Assembly: GCA_030017825.1 (NCBI GenBank)
Contig: JASEGW010000006.1
Span: 1 to 26,534, forward strand
Length of the DNA stretch: 26,534 nucleotides
Origin: a bacterium
GTDB taxonomy: Bacteria > UBA9089 > JAHJRX01
Direction: 5' to 3'
A model generated the notes under the pieces. That model was not told where the DNA came from, did no database searches, and worked only from the letters and a program-made list of their open reading frames with translations. Numbering within the stretch: position 1 is the first letter of the stretch; every line of letters starts with the position of its first letter. Positions 16,532 through 24,358 of this stretch are shown here, in pieces. Both the position numbers and the translations under genes were made by a program.

Positions 16532-16936
16532 ATGCTAAGAGTTAAAAAGAATAATTTAACACCCCATATTTATAAGGATTCTCGAGGATGGGTAGCAAAT
16601 CCTATCGAAAAAAGTGTTTTACCTTCCAAGGAATTTGGCCATATTCATATTGTATCCATAGAACCTAATGCCCTTAGAGGAAATCATTATCACAACATAC
16701 ATAATGAATGGGCGATAATATTTGGAGGAAAATACTTATTTGCTTGGTTTGATAGAGAAGAAGATAAAGTAATAAAGGAAATTGTAGAAGAAGATAGCTT
16801 TGTTATATATGAGATACCCCTTACAGTTCCTCATGTATTTAAGAATATCGATCAAAAAACTGTTTACTTAATGGCTTATTATGACCACGAGTTTGACTCA
16901 AAAAATCCTGATATGATTAGATATAATTTAATATAA
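16532..16936 (+). CDS. Small cupin protein (sugar isomerase/epimerase-like)
   Basis: A 134-aa single-domain cupin. The first motif is GNHYHN (residues 51-56, with H52 and H54) followed by E59, and the second holds PHVF with H101, a plausible metal site. The RGNHYH...EW and PHVFKN blocks recall the cupin part of polysaccharide enzymes (CapF C-terminal domain, WxcM/FdtA-like isomerases), but the surrounding genes are not polysaccharide genes, so the substrate is unknown. The Shine-Dalgarno sequence is poor. The gap to the next gene is 13 nt. Confidence 0.75.
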   Translation: MLRVKKNNLTPHIYKDSRGWVANPIEKSVLPSKEFGHIHIVSIEPNALRGNHYHNIHNEWAIIFGGKYLFAWFDREEDKVIKEIVEEDSFVIYEIPLTVPHVFKNIDQKTVYLMAYYDHEFDSKNPDMIRYNLI

Positions 16937-16949
16937 AGCAAGGTGGGCT

Positions 16950-17270
16950 ATGATAACTTTTAATGATTTTAAAAATATCGAACTTAGAACTGCTACTATT
17001 AAGGATGTGGCTGATCATCCTAAAGCTGATAAACTTTACATCTTAACTTTAGATGTGGGCAATGAAGAAAAACAATGTGTAGCAGGAATAAGAGCATATT
17101 ATGAAAAAGAAGAATTAATTGGTAAGCAGATAGTTATTGTTAATAATTTAGAACCTGCTACTATTAGAGGAGTAAAAAGCTCAGCTATGGTTTTAGCAGC
17201 TGTAGATAAAGAAGCACTATCTATAGTGGTCATGGATAGAAAAATTGAAAATGGTTTAAGTGTAATTTAA
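16950..17270 (+). CDS. tRNA-binding OB-fold protein (MetRS C-terminal/CsaA-like)
   Basis: A 106-aa stand-alone tRNA-binding domain of the Trbp111/CsaA/MetG C-terminal family. Hallmarks are IELRTATI (10-17), HPKADKLYILTLDVG (23-37), CVAGIRAYY (43-51), GKQIVIVNNLEPATIRG (58-74) and VLAA. Free-standing copies bind tRNA as dimers, and some are chaperone-like. If this organism's MetRS lacks the domain, this protein could act in trans, which needs the metG sequence to decide. AAGGTGGG precedes the ATG. Confidence 0.9.
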   Translation: MITFNDFKNIELRTATIKDVADHPKADKLYILTLDVGNEEKQCVAGIRAYYEKEELIGKQIVIVNNLEPATIRGVKSSAMVLAAVDKEALSIVVMDRKIENGLSVI

Positions 17271-17343
17271 AAAGTAAAGCCCAGAATACAAAAACTAATA
17301 AATCAAAAATAAAATTTGGTCCTTAATATATAGAGATTATAAT

Positions 17344-17643
17344 ATGAAATATCTTATTAGAATGCACTTACGATTAGATAATAATGCTCATATAGGAATG
17401 GATATATAGTAAGAGATATTTTTAATTATTTATGACAATTATGGCTTTGCAACAGAAGTAATTACAGCGAATGTTCGCCATTCTTTGCATGTAGTAGAAG
17501 CTATTTTAGCTGGTTCTCATATTGCTACTATTCCCTATAGAGTTTTAAAACAAATGATAAAACATCCTTTAACTGATATAGGAATAACTCGATTTTTAAC
17601 AGATTATGAAAAGATTCCTAAAAAGAGTGATTTTATTGGCTAA
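17344..17643 (+). pseudogene. Fructose-6-phosphate aldolase/transaldolase remnant (C-terminal)
   Basis: The stretch encodes the C-terminal third of a transaldolase-family enzyme (FSA/TalB-like), broken in several ways. In one frame 17344-17406 gives RLDNNAHIGMD, matching the family's RLDDIGHxGME block. Two bases then seem inserted near 17407 (creating TAG and TAA stops), the shifted frame gives VRDIF, and one more inserted base near 17427 restores the first frame. From 17428 the frame is clean to the stop at 17641: IYDNYGFATEV, NVRHSLHVVEAILAGSHIAT, IPYRVLKQM and KHPLTDIGITRFL are all family blocks. The N-terminal two-thirds with the Schiff-base lysine is absent upstream. The 73 bp between 17271 and 17343 show nothing recognisable. 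Confidence 0.85.
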
Positions 17644-19177
17644 GAATCTTTACATTCTTTTTGGATTAATATTTTTCTTAACTGGTAATGGACAAGCAAC
17701 ATCTAAAGTATTAATTAGTGAAGTAGCTCCTTGTCAAACTAAAGATAACACTTTAATAGATGAGGGAGATTTTATTGAGCTTTTTGTTAAAGAGGATATC
17801 AATCTTGTGGGATATAAATTATGGGAAGGAAATAAGACGATCTTAGAATTTCCTTCTCCTTTCCAGATAAAATCTTCAAGTATTTTGCTCATCCATGTTA
17901 ATGGGAGCAATAATCTTCCTAAGGCTGTTAATGAAACTCCCCTAAATGATAATAATCAAAATGGTTGCATAGACCTTTACAGCGCTGACTCCGGCCTAAC
18001 TGCTACTGATAATACTATTTTTCTTACCACTCCTGATAATATTTTAGTAGATTTTCTTTCATATGCAAATCAAGATGGAAAATGGACTGGTAATTCCACC
18101 TGGTATGAAAAGGCTATCTCATCTTCAGAATGGATTGGGAGTTTTTATGAAGAGAGTTCTTTTGATAGCTCAAAACTTTCAAAGAATTATTCTATAGGAA
18201 GAAGCAATAAAATAGAAGACACTAACAGTAAACATGATTGGTTTTTTTGTAATATTATTACTCCAGGTAAAATAAATCCAGGTATAATAAAAGAAGATAT
18301 TTTGCTAAACGAAATTGCTCCTAATGAAGAACAAGACTGGATTGAAATATACAATAATTCTAATAAAGACTTGGAATTAGATTATTTAATATTAAAGGAA
18401 AACGATAAAATTATAAAAACATTTTCTTCTCTAAATTTTAATAAAGATAATTTTATAGTGGTAAAATTAAACTCTTTGCCAAAAGATAGTGTAAACAATA
18501 CTATTAATCAAAGCAATTATCTTGAATTTCATTCATCTTATGCTAGCATTGCTAATACAGATAGTGTAATTACTTTAGAAGATGGCTTGGGTAATATTAT
18601 TGACGCTTTGCTCTATTCCAACTATGATAAAACTTTAAGCAAGCAAAATAAAGAGGCTGCTATTAGAGTTATAAAAAATAAAAAGTGGCAAGTAGTCGAT
18701 GATGAAAACCTAAAAGAAGAAGATTTTATATATTGGAACGGTAAGAAAGGATATTCTCTTTCTCGAAAATATACTACTCAAGTTTTCAAAGATAATTGGT
18801 CTTTGTGTTCTCGACCCACTATAGGAAGAAATAATCAAACTAAGGATTATAAATTAGCTATTTCTAATTTTAAGATAGAGAACAATCCCTTCTTTATAGA
18901 TGAAAGCTATTCTTCTAAAAAAGAAGCTAAAATTATTTTTAATCTTTCTTTGGCAGCTACTGTGTCTCTTCGAATATATAATGTAGAAGGTATGGCCGTA
19001 AAAGAAATATTAAGAAATAACACTCTTCAGGAAGGTGATTATGTTTATTCTTGGAATGGAAAAAATAAGAAAGATAGTCTTGTGCCCATAGGTATTTATG
19101 TAGTTTATTTAGAAGTAAAATCAGATAAGCAGAGCGCCATAAAAATAGATACTGTAATTGTAGCTAAAAAATTATAA
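17606..19177 (+). CDS. Exported lamin-tail-domain protein with FlgD-like Ig domain
   Basis: A 523-aa secreted or surface protein. It has a signal peptide (about 1-31, hydrophobic core ILFGLIFFLTG), a first lamin-tail-like domain (about 34-225, VLISEVAP...FIELFV), a second (about 232-410, ILLNEIAP...DWIEIYN) and a FlgD/T9SS-type Ig fold at the end (about 445-508, VSLRIYNVEGMAVKEIL...YSWNGKN...GIYVVYLEV). Such C-terminal folds often anchor or sort proteins at the surface; lamin-tail domains occur in exported nucleases and DNA-associated proteins, but no nuclease motif is seen here. ATG 17606 overlaps the aldolase remnant in another frame and has no Shine-Dalgarno sequence; TTG 17636, 8 nt after AAGAGTG, also gives a signal peptide and may be the real start. 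It is followed 14 nt later by the barrel gene. Confidence 0.85.
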   Translation: MKRFLKRVILLAKNLYILFGLIFFLTGNGQATSKVLISEVAPCQTKDNTLIDEGDFIELFVKEDINLVGYKLWEGNKTILEFPSPFQIKSSSILLIHVNGSNNLPKAVNETPLNDNNQNGCIDLYSADSGLTATDNTIFLTTPDNILVDFLSYANQDGKWTGNSTWYEKAISSSEWIGSFYEESSFDSSKLSKNYSIGRSNKIEDTNSKHDWFFCNIITPGKINPGIIKEDILLNEIAPNEEQDWIEIYNNSNKDLELDYLILKENDKIIKTFSSLNFNKDNFIVVKLNSLPKDSVNNTINQSNYLEFHSSYASIANTDSVITLEDGLGNIIDALLYSNYDKTLSKQNKEAAIRVIKNKKWQVVDDENLKEEDFIYWNGKKGYSLSRKYTTQVFKDNWSLCSRPTIGRNNQTKDYKLAISNFKIENNPFFIDESYSSKKEAKIIFNLSLAATVSLRIYNVEGMAVKEILRNNTLQEGDYVYSWNGKNKKDSLVPIGIYVVYLEVKSDKQSAIKIDTVIVAKKL

Positions 19178-19191
19178 TCAAAGTTAAGTAG

Positions 19192-19989
19192 ATGTCCTTA
19201 ATTAGCAAAATCATTGTAATTATAATTCTAATTCTGCCTTCATACACTTTTGCAGCTTTTGAAGATAAAATACCAGGAGGAAGGCCTCAAGGTTTAGGAG
19301 GTGCATTTTGTGCTTTAGCCAATGATAATAATGCCATATACTATAACCCTGCTGGCCTTGTTAAGCTTATCTCTCCTACCTTAAGTAGTACCTACCAGAC
19401 ATTGTTTAATCTTCCAGAGTTAAGAGATCAATCACTAAACTTTGCCCTCCCTTTAAAAAATCATAAGGTAGTAGCTTTTGCTATGCAAGTTTTTGGAAAA
19501 AATGTATACAAAGAAAGATGCTTGTTCCTTTCTTATGCTACATCTTTGTTTAAAAGCTCCTATTTAGGTATAAACATTAAATCTCTAAAACTAAATATTA
19601 TCGAAGCAGGGCTTGCTTCTTCTTGGAGTGTTGATGTGGGCTTCCTTTATGATGTGAATAAAAACATTTCTTTAGGAATGATGGCTAAAAATATTAATAA
19701 ACCATTTTTAGGCGAGAAACTGCATAGTCAATGCCGTGTGGGTGTTAAAGTAAATCTTATTCCAAAAATAGAGTTACTTTGTGATTTTGATTATAATCAA
19801 AGATTACATATAGGAGTTGAACTGGGCTTAAATCAGAATTTTATTCTCCGACAAGGTTTTTTAACTAAACCAAAAAGATATACTTTTGGATTGGGAATAA
19901 AAAATAAAAGAATAGCTCTTGATTATGCTCTTGCAAATCATTCCGCACTTTCATTTACTAATCAAGTTAGTTTAACCATTATATTTTAG
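19192..19989 (+). CDS. PorV/PorQ-like outer-membrane protein
   Basis: A 265-aa exported protein with a signal peptide (about 1-21, cut after TFA) followed by PGGRPQGLGGAFCALANDNNAIYYNPAGL, split in the source as GGRPQGLGGAFCALA (28-42) and NAIYYNPAGL (46-55). The RxxGxGGAxxAxAxDxxAxYYNPAGL pattern is typical of the PorV/UPF0164/FadL-related beta-barrel group. The rest alternates hydrophobic and polar residues in strand-sized blocks and ends in Phe, the usual outer-membrane insertion signal. At 265 residues it is shorter than most PorV proteins. PorV-like proteins can serve as surface docking or secretion partners; the neighbour upstream has a T9SS-like C-terminal fold, so a pair is possible but unproven. 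Confidence 0.8.
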   Translation: MSLISKIIVIIILILPSYTFAAFEDKIPGGRPQGLGGAFCALANDNNAIYYNPAGLVKLISPTLSSTYQTLFNLPELRDQSLNFALPLKNHKVVAFAMQVFGKNVYKERCLFLSYATSLFKSSYLGINIKSLKLNIIEAGLASSWSVDVGFLYDVNKNISLGMMAKNINKPFLGEKLHSQCRVGVKVNLIPKIELLCDFDYNQRLHIGVELGLNQNFILRQGFLTKPKRYTFGLGIKNKRIALDYALANHSALSFTNQVSLTIIF

Positions 19990-19998
19990 GCTTATTTT

Positions 19999-21528
19999 AT
20001 GAAAAGATTTGTACTTTTAATTCTTTTATTAATACTTTTTTTCCCATACTTAAGCTCTGCTTCTCAAGTTATAGAAGATGAAGACGATATTTTAGAATTG
20101 TTAAACTGCGGAGAAATCACTTATTCTCAATATTTAGGATTGATAAACTTATTTAATGAAAAATTGAACATTAATAAAGATAACTTGTTTGAGCTGCAAG
20201 AGATTCCAAAAGTTAGTTTTTTAGATATAATTAACATTTTAAAGTACCGTGATAATTATGGAGAGTTTAACTCTATTTCTGAACTTAAATCTATACTTGA
20301 AAATAAAGAAACTTTTGAAAGAATAAAACCTTTTATTGAAGTTCCCAAAATAAAAAGAAAACAGTTAAAACTTGAAAGCAGAGTGTATGGCAGCAGAGAA
20401 ATTAGCTTGCATCAAGAAATCCAAAGTTTTGAAAACCTTCATCTTTATTATGGAAAAAATATTTCTTCTTATGTTTCCTTTCAAAAAGATACGGAATCTC
20501 ATAGGCTTGAAAAGATTTATTTAAAACTTTATAAACTTGGTTTATTTCAAAATTTAGCATTAGGCGATTATAAGGCTAAATTTGGGCAAGGGTTAATAAT
20601 TTGGGAGAATTTTAAAGGAGGTGCTCTTGAAATCCATAGCAAAAATAAACGAATGAATTTAACTTTGATAAAGAATGAAGATGAAGAAAAAGGTTATTTA
20701 GAAGGTGCTGATTTAAAAATATTACTTTTTCCAAAAATAGATATAGGTGGAACTTATCTTTATAACTCTGACAATAAAAATAAGATATTTGGCGGAAGAA
20801 TAAATCTTAATTTAAGCCAGTCCCAATTTTTTATTGAAGTAGCCAAAAATAAAGAAAGATATAGCTATATTTTAGGTTCCAGGTATATTAGCCCATCTTT
20901 CAGCTGCTACCAATATTTTAAAGAATATGATTCTGGTTTTCCTAACAATTATACTTATAGATTCAAGGTTAATGATGATGGCAGGAAAGAATACTTTTGG
21001 GAGTTTGATTATTGCCTTAATAAATTTTGGCAGATATATGGGTATTATTTTCAAGAAAGCAATCTTGTAAGTATATTAAATGATAATACTATCTTTTTAA
21101 AGCTATTTGGAAAGTTGAGTCCAAAATTTGATTTTAATTTATCAAGGGAATTAAGAGAAAAAGATACTGAAAAGGATAAAGAGAAAACAGAACATACACG
21201 TTTAAAGTTAAATTTTAATCTGCAGCCTTCCTTTCGAACTAATATTTATTTCAGATACACCCAGAAACCTTCTCAAGTTGACCATTATTTAAAATTAGAT
21301 AATATTTATAAATTAACTAAAAATACAAAAATTAAAGGGGAAGTAAAGTTTCAGGATACTAATGTTAAAAAGGAAGGGCAAAAAATTACTACTTTTAACA
21401 CAACTTTTGAACAAAATATATTGTCTTATTTTAAATATTTATTAAAATATGAACATAAAAAATACAGCACGGATTACAATCAAGAACCAAAAGATAACAT
21501 AAAGGCACAGGTGGAAATAAAATGGTAA
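19999..21528 (+). CDS. Exported HhH-domain protein with outer-membrane barrel
   Basis: A 509-aa protein with a signal peptide (about 1-22), a periplasmic helix-hairpin-helix-like segment (about 57-115: INKDNLFELQEIPKVS... YRDNYGEFNSISEL) and a long C-terminal region (about 125-509) rich in amphipathic strands and aromatic residues, ending in Trp. That reads as a beta-barrel of about 380 residues. The HhH hairpin LPGIG is degenerate (IPKVS), so DNA binding may be lost or altered. Similar HhH-barrel proteins are annotated as hypothetical in many diderm lineages. It starts 9 nt after the PorV-like gene and overlaps comEA by 7 nt, so the two HhH proteins are probably made together. Confidence 0.8.
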   Translation: MKRFVLLILLLILFFPYLSSASQVIEDEDDILELLNCGEITYSQYLGLINLFNEKLNINKDNLFELQEIPKVSFLDIINILKYRDNYGEFNSISELKSILENKETFERIKPFIEVPKIKRKQLKLESRVYGSREISLHQEIQSFENLHLYYGKNISSYVSFQKDTESHRLEKIYLKLYKLGLFQNLALGDYKAKFGQGLIIWENFKGGALEIHSKNKRMNLTLIKNEDEEKGYLEGADLKILLFPKIDIGGTYLYNSDNKNKIFGGRINLNLSQSQFFIEVAKNKERYSYILGSRYISPSFSCYQYFKEYDSGFPNNYTYRFKVNDDGRKEYFWEFDYCLNKFWQIYGYYFQESNLVSILNDNTIFLKLFGKLSPKFDFNLSRELREKDTEKDKEKTEHTRLKLNFNLQPSFRTNIYFRYTQKPSQVDHYLKLDNIYKLTKNTKIKGEVKFQDTNVKKEGQKITTFNTTFEQNILSYFKYLLKYEHKKYSTDYNQEPKDNIKAQVEIKW

Positions 21529-22019
21529 AAATAAGTATCTCTCAAAAGAAAGCCATAACTTTATTAATAGTATTCTTTTTAGGTCTTTACATTGGTTATT
21601 TCTTTGGAAAAACAAGACAGTGGCAAAAGATTTCCCAAGAAGAAAATCAAATTAAAGCTAAATCAAAAAATAGTTGTGAAGTAAGAAATATTAATTCTGA
21701 AAAAGTAAAATTTGCAAAAAATATTCCTTCTAAAAATATTAATACTCATAAAGTTACACAATCTAATTTGAGATTACATGGAACGGAAGAGATAGCTAAA
21801 AAAACTAAATCTACTGCAATAAAAATTAATATTAATGTAGCAAAAATAAATGAACTAACAAAACTTCCTGGAGTTGGAAAAAAAATTGCTCAAAATATAA
21901 TTGACTACCGCAATCAAAATGGTCCTTTTAAAGATATTAAAGATCTTTTAAAAGTAAAACGCATTGGTCCAAAAACTTTGGATAGAATTCAAGGTATGAT
22001 AATATTAAAAGACAAATAG
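21522..22019 (+). CDS. ComEA-like membrane-anchored helix-hairpin-helix protein
   Basis: A 165-aa protein with one N-terminal membrane anchor (about 11-29), a charged low-complexity linker (30-100) and a C-terminal double HhH domain (103-162): INVAKINELTKLPGVGKKIA (104-123) and IGPKTLDRI. Unlike the preceding gene the LPGVG hairpin is intact, so binding of the DNA backbone is expected. ComEA is the DNA receptor that pulls incoming DNA across the periplasm or wall during transformation; no comEC or pilus gene is in the window. It lacks the SLBB domain of Bacillus ComEA. Its stop codon lies inside the putative target duplication of the element at 22023-22090. Confidence 0.88.
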   Translation: MVKISISQKKAITLLIVFFLGLYIGYFFGKTRQWQKISQEENQIKAKSKNSCEVRNINSEKVKFAKNIPSKNINTHKVTQSNLRLHGTEEIAKKTKSTAIKININVAKINELTKLPGVGKKIAQNIIDYRNQNGPFKDIKDLLKVKRIGPKTLDRIQGMIILKDK

Positions 22020-22022
22020 TAT

Positions 22023-22090
22023 GTAATTATTCAGCATAAACTTCGCACTAAGGAAATATGTTGTTACATTGAACATTGCTGAATAGTTAC
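22023..22090. mobile_element. 68-bp miniature inverted-repeat element
   Basis: The ends GTAATTATTCAGCA (22023-22036) and TGCTGAATAGTTAC (22077-22090) are inverted copies with one mismatch. The flanking octamers AATAGTAT (22015-22022) and TATAGTAC (22091-22098) share ATAGTA in register, consistent with an aged 8-bp target duplication. The right end is also the end of the repeats at 1649 and 10170; the left end continues as CATAAAC, as their reverse complement does. GTAA termini plus 8-bp duplications recall IS66-type elements, but no transposase is present to confirm this. Confidence 0.75.
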
Positions 22091-22154
22091 TATAGTACAA
22101 GAAATTTTTCTATCTTTTTTAGAAGTTTGCAGATGAATAATAGGCAAGTTCTAA

Positions 22155-22280
22155 AAATTCTTTAAAAAAATAATTACTTTCGATTTTGTGGGAAAAGTTG
22201 ATGAACTTGAAGGAAAAATACTTCGAGTAATAACACTTGAGGATAAAGTTATCATCCATAATTTAAGCAAGGAGGAGTAA
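22155..22280 (+). pseudogene. Short open frame, possible gene-end remnant before aconitase
   Basis: An open frame runs from just after a stop at 22152 to TAA 22278-22280, which overlaps the aconitase ATG by one base in the TAATG style used elsewhere in the window. It would encode up to 41 residues (FVGKVDELEGKILRVI and a lysine/glutamate-rich end). The only canonical start, GTG 22188, has no Shine-Dalgarno sequence. It reads like the last exon-sized piece of a lost gene once coupled to aconitase, but I do not recognise the family, and a real small protein or chance is possible. Confidence 0.3.
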
Positions 22281-24217
22281 TGGGAAAAAGTTTAACCCAG
22301 AAAATACTAGAAAAGCATATCGTTGAAGGAGAATTTAAGGCAGGTAAAGAAATTGGCATTAAAATTGATCAAACTTTAACCCAAGATGCTACCGGTACTA
22401 TGGCTTATCTTCAATTCGAAGCTCTATGCATCCCCAAAGTAAGAACAGAGCTATCAGTAAGCTATATTGACCATAATACCATTCAAATAGGATTTGAAAA
22501 TGCTGATGACCATCAATATCTTCAAACCATTGCTGCTAAATATGGAATTCTTCTTTCAAAAGCAGGAAATGGAATATGCCATCAAGTGCATTTAGAAAGA
22601 TTCGGAAAGCCAGGAAAAACTCTTTTAGGCTCTGATAGCCATACCCCAACAGGTGGTGGATTAGGAATGATTGCCATTGGAGCAGGTGGTTTGGATGTTG
22701 CTGTAGCTATGGGAGGAGGTCTTTTTTATCTTACTTATCCTAAAATAATAAAGATAAACTTAATAGGCAAATTAAAGCCTTGGGTAACAGCTAAAGACAT
22801 AATTTTGAAAATACTAGATATTTTCAGCACAAAAGGTAATGTTGGTTATGTATTTGAATTTGGAGGAGCAGTAAATAGTCTTTCCGTCCCCGAAAGAGCA
22901 ACTATTGCCAATATGGGTACAGAATGTGGAGTAACAACTTCTATCTTTCCGAGTGATGAAATTACTAAAGCATTCTTAAGGGCTCAAAATAGAGAAAAAG
23001 ATTGGATTGAACTAAAGGCTGATGAAGATGCAGAATATGATAGAATAGTTGATATTAATTTAGATGAAATAGTGCCCCTTGCTGCTTGTCCTCATAGTCC
23101 AGATAATATCAAAACAGTAAAAGAGTTAGAAGGCATAGAAGTAAACCAGGTATGTATTGGAAGCTGCACCAACTCTTCTTATAAAGACTTAATGACTCTT
23201 GCTAAGATATTAAGGAATAAAAAAATTCACCCAAATGTTAGTCTTATAATTTCTCCAGGTTCTAAACAAGTATTGGAAAATATTGCCAAAAACGGAGCAT
23301 TAACAGACATTCTTTACTCAGGAGCAAGGATTACTGACCCGGTATGTGGATTCTGTATTGGAAATAGTCAGTCACCTCAAACAAATGCTATTTCTATCAG
23401 AACTTCTAATAGAAATTTCTTCGGCCGATCAGGGACAAAAAGTGCTCAAGTTTATTTAACAAGCGTAGAAACAGCTGTTGCTTGTGCTATTACTGGAAAA
23501 ATAACTGATCCTCGAAATTTTGAAATGGATTATCCGCAAATAAAATTATCAAGTAAATTTCACATAGATGATAATATGATTCTTCAACCTTCAGCTAATG
23601 ATAAAGAAGTTCAAATATATAGAGGGCCAAATATTGGTCAGCCACCACTAGGCTCACCACTTTCAGAGCATATTTTAGGAAATGTTGCTATTAAGGTAGG
23701 AGATAAAATCACTACTGATCATATAATTCCTGCTGGCAGTAAAATGAAATATCGTTCTAATATTTCTAAATATGCTGAATTTGTATTTGAATTAGTAGAT
23801 AACACCTTCTATAAAAGAGCAATGGATAACAAAAACAAAAAAATAGCTAATATTATAGTTGGTGGATTAAGTTATGGACAAGGATCCTCAAGAGAACATG
23901 CTGCTCTATGTCCAATGTTTTTAGGCGTTAAAGCCGTAATCGCCAAATCTTTTGAAAGAATTCACACGGCAAATTTGATAAATTTTGGTATAATTCCCTT
24001 AATTTTTAAATCAGAAGCTGATTACAGCAACGTTGAAGTTGGGGATCAAATTGAAATTTCTCATATAAAAGAAAAACTTCTTACAAACAAAGAATTAACT
24101 GTAAAAAATATCACCAAAAATATGGAGTTTGGCGTTAATTGTAATTTATCCAACCGTCAACGAAACATAATTCTTGCTGGTGGTCTTTTATCTTATACAA
24201 AATCACTTAATCGTTAA
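22280..24217 (+). CDS. Aconitate hydratase, short prokaryotic type
   Basis: Converts citrate to isocitrate through cis-aconitate using a [4Fe-4S] cluster. It is 645 aa, matching the shorter prokaryotic aconitase group rather than the roughly 900-aa AcnA. Cluster ligands are C296 (GSCTNS), C356 and C359 (DPVCGFCIG). The N-terminal part has QDATGTMAYLQFE and GSDSHTPTGGGLGMIAIGAG (117-136). The C-terminal swivel domain (about 480-645) shows TTDHIIPAG and GQGSSREHAALCPMF with the catalytic Ser-Arg. The start has a strong GGAGGAG a few nt upstream. No citrate synthase or isocitrate dehydrogenase is adjacent. A homoaconitase or isopropylmalate role is less likely because those are usually split or shorter. 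Confidence 0.93.
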   Translation: MGKSLTQKILEKHIVEGEFKAGKEIGIKIDQTLTQDATGTMAYLQFEALCIPKVRTELSVSYIDHNTIQIGFENADDHQYLQTIAAKYGILLSKAGNGICHQVHLERFGKPGKTLLGSDSHTPTGGGLGMIAIGAGGLDVAVAMGGGLFYLTYPKIIKINLIGKLKPWVTAKDIILKILDIFSTKGNVGYVFEFGGAVNSLSVPERATIANMGTECGVTTSIFPSDEITKAFLRAQNREKDWIELKADEDAEYDRIVDINLDEIVPLAACPHSPDNIKTVKELEGIEVNQVCIGSCTNSSYKDLMTLAKILRNKKIHPNVSLIISPGSKQVLENIAKNGALTDILYSGARITDPVCGFCIGNSQSPQTNAISIRTSNRNFFGRSGTKSAQVYLTSVETAVACAITGKITDPRNFEMDYPQIKLSSKFHIDDNMILQPSANDKEVQIYRGPNIGQPPLGSPLSEHILGNVAIKVGDKITTDHIIPAGSKMKYRSNISKYAEFVFELVDNTFYKRAMDNKNKKIANIIVGGLSYGQGSSREHAALCPMFLGVKAVIAKSFERIHTANLINFGIIPLIFKSEADYSNVEVGDQIEISHIKEKLLTNKELTVKNITKNMEFGVNCNLSNRQRNIILAGGLLSYTKSLNR

Positions 24218-24297
24218 TATTTGGAAAACTCTATTGATTCTTTTTATGAGTAGCAGGGAACTTAAAACAAAGAATTCATATTTACTCAAAGAATCTT

Positions 24298-24334
24298 GTT
24301 ATTTACTTGTCACCTTTAAAGTAAAGTTAATAAC
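24298..24334. terminator. Possible bidirectional terminator hairpin
   Basis: Between two convergent genes, GTTATTTACTT (24298-24308) pairs with AAGTTAATAAC (24324-24334), 10 of 11 positions, with a 15-nt loop. The stem is AT-rich and no clean T-run follows, so termination strength is doubtful; its place between converging stops is the main support. The rest of 24218-24358 holds no gene. Confidence 0.35.
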
Positions 24335-24358
24335 TTCAATTTCATCTTTGTCTTGGCG

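Noticed and set aside
24302..24358. In-frame extension after the desulfurase stop (19 codons with coding-like use, including DEIEVINFTLKVTSK)
   Set aside because: The enzyme already has the normal family length and end, and a stop-free run of 19 codons is not rare; no reason to propose readthrough.
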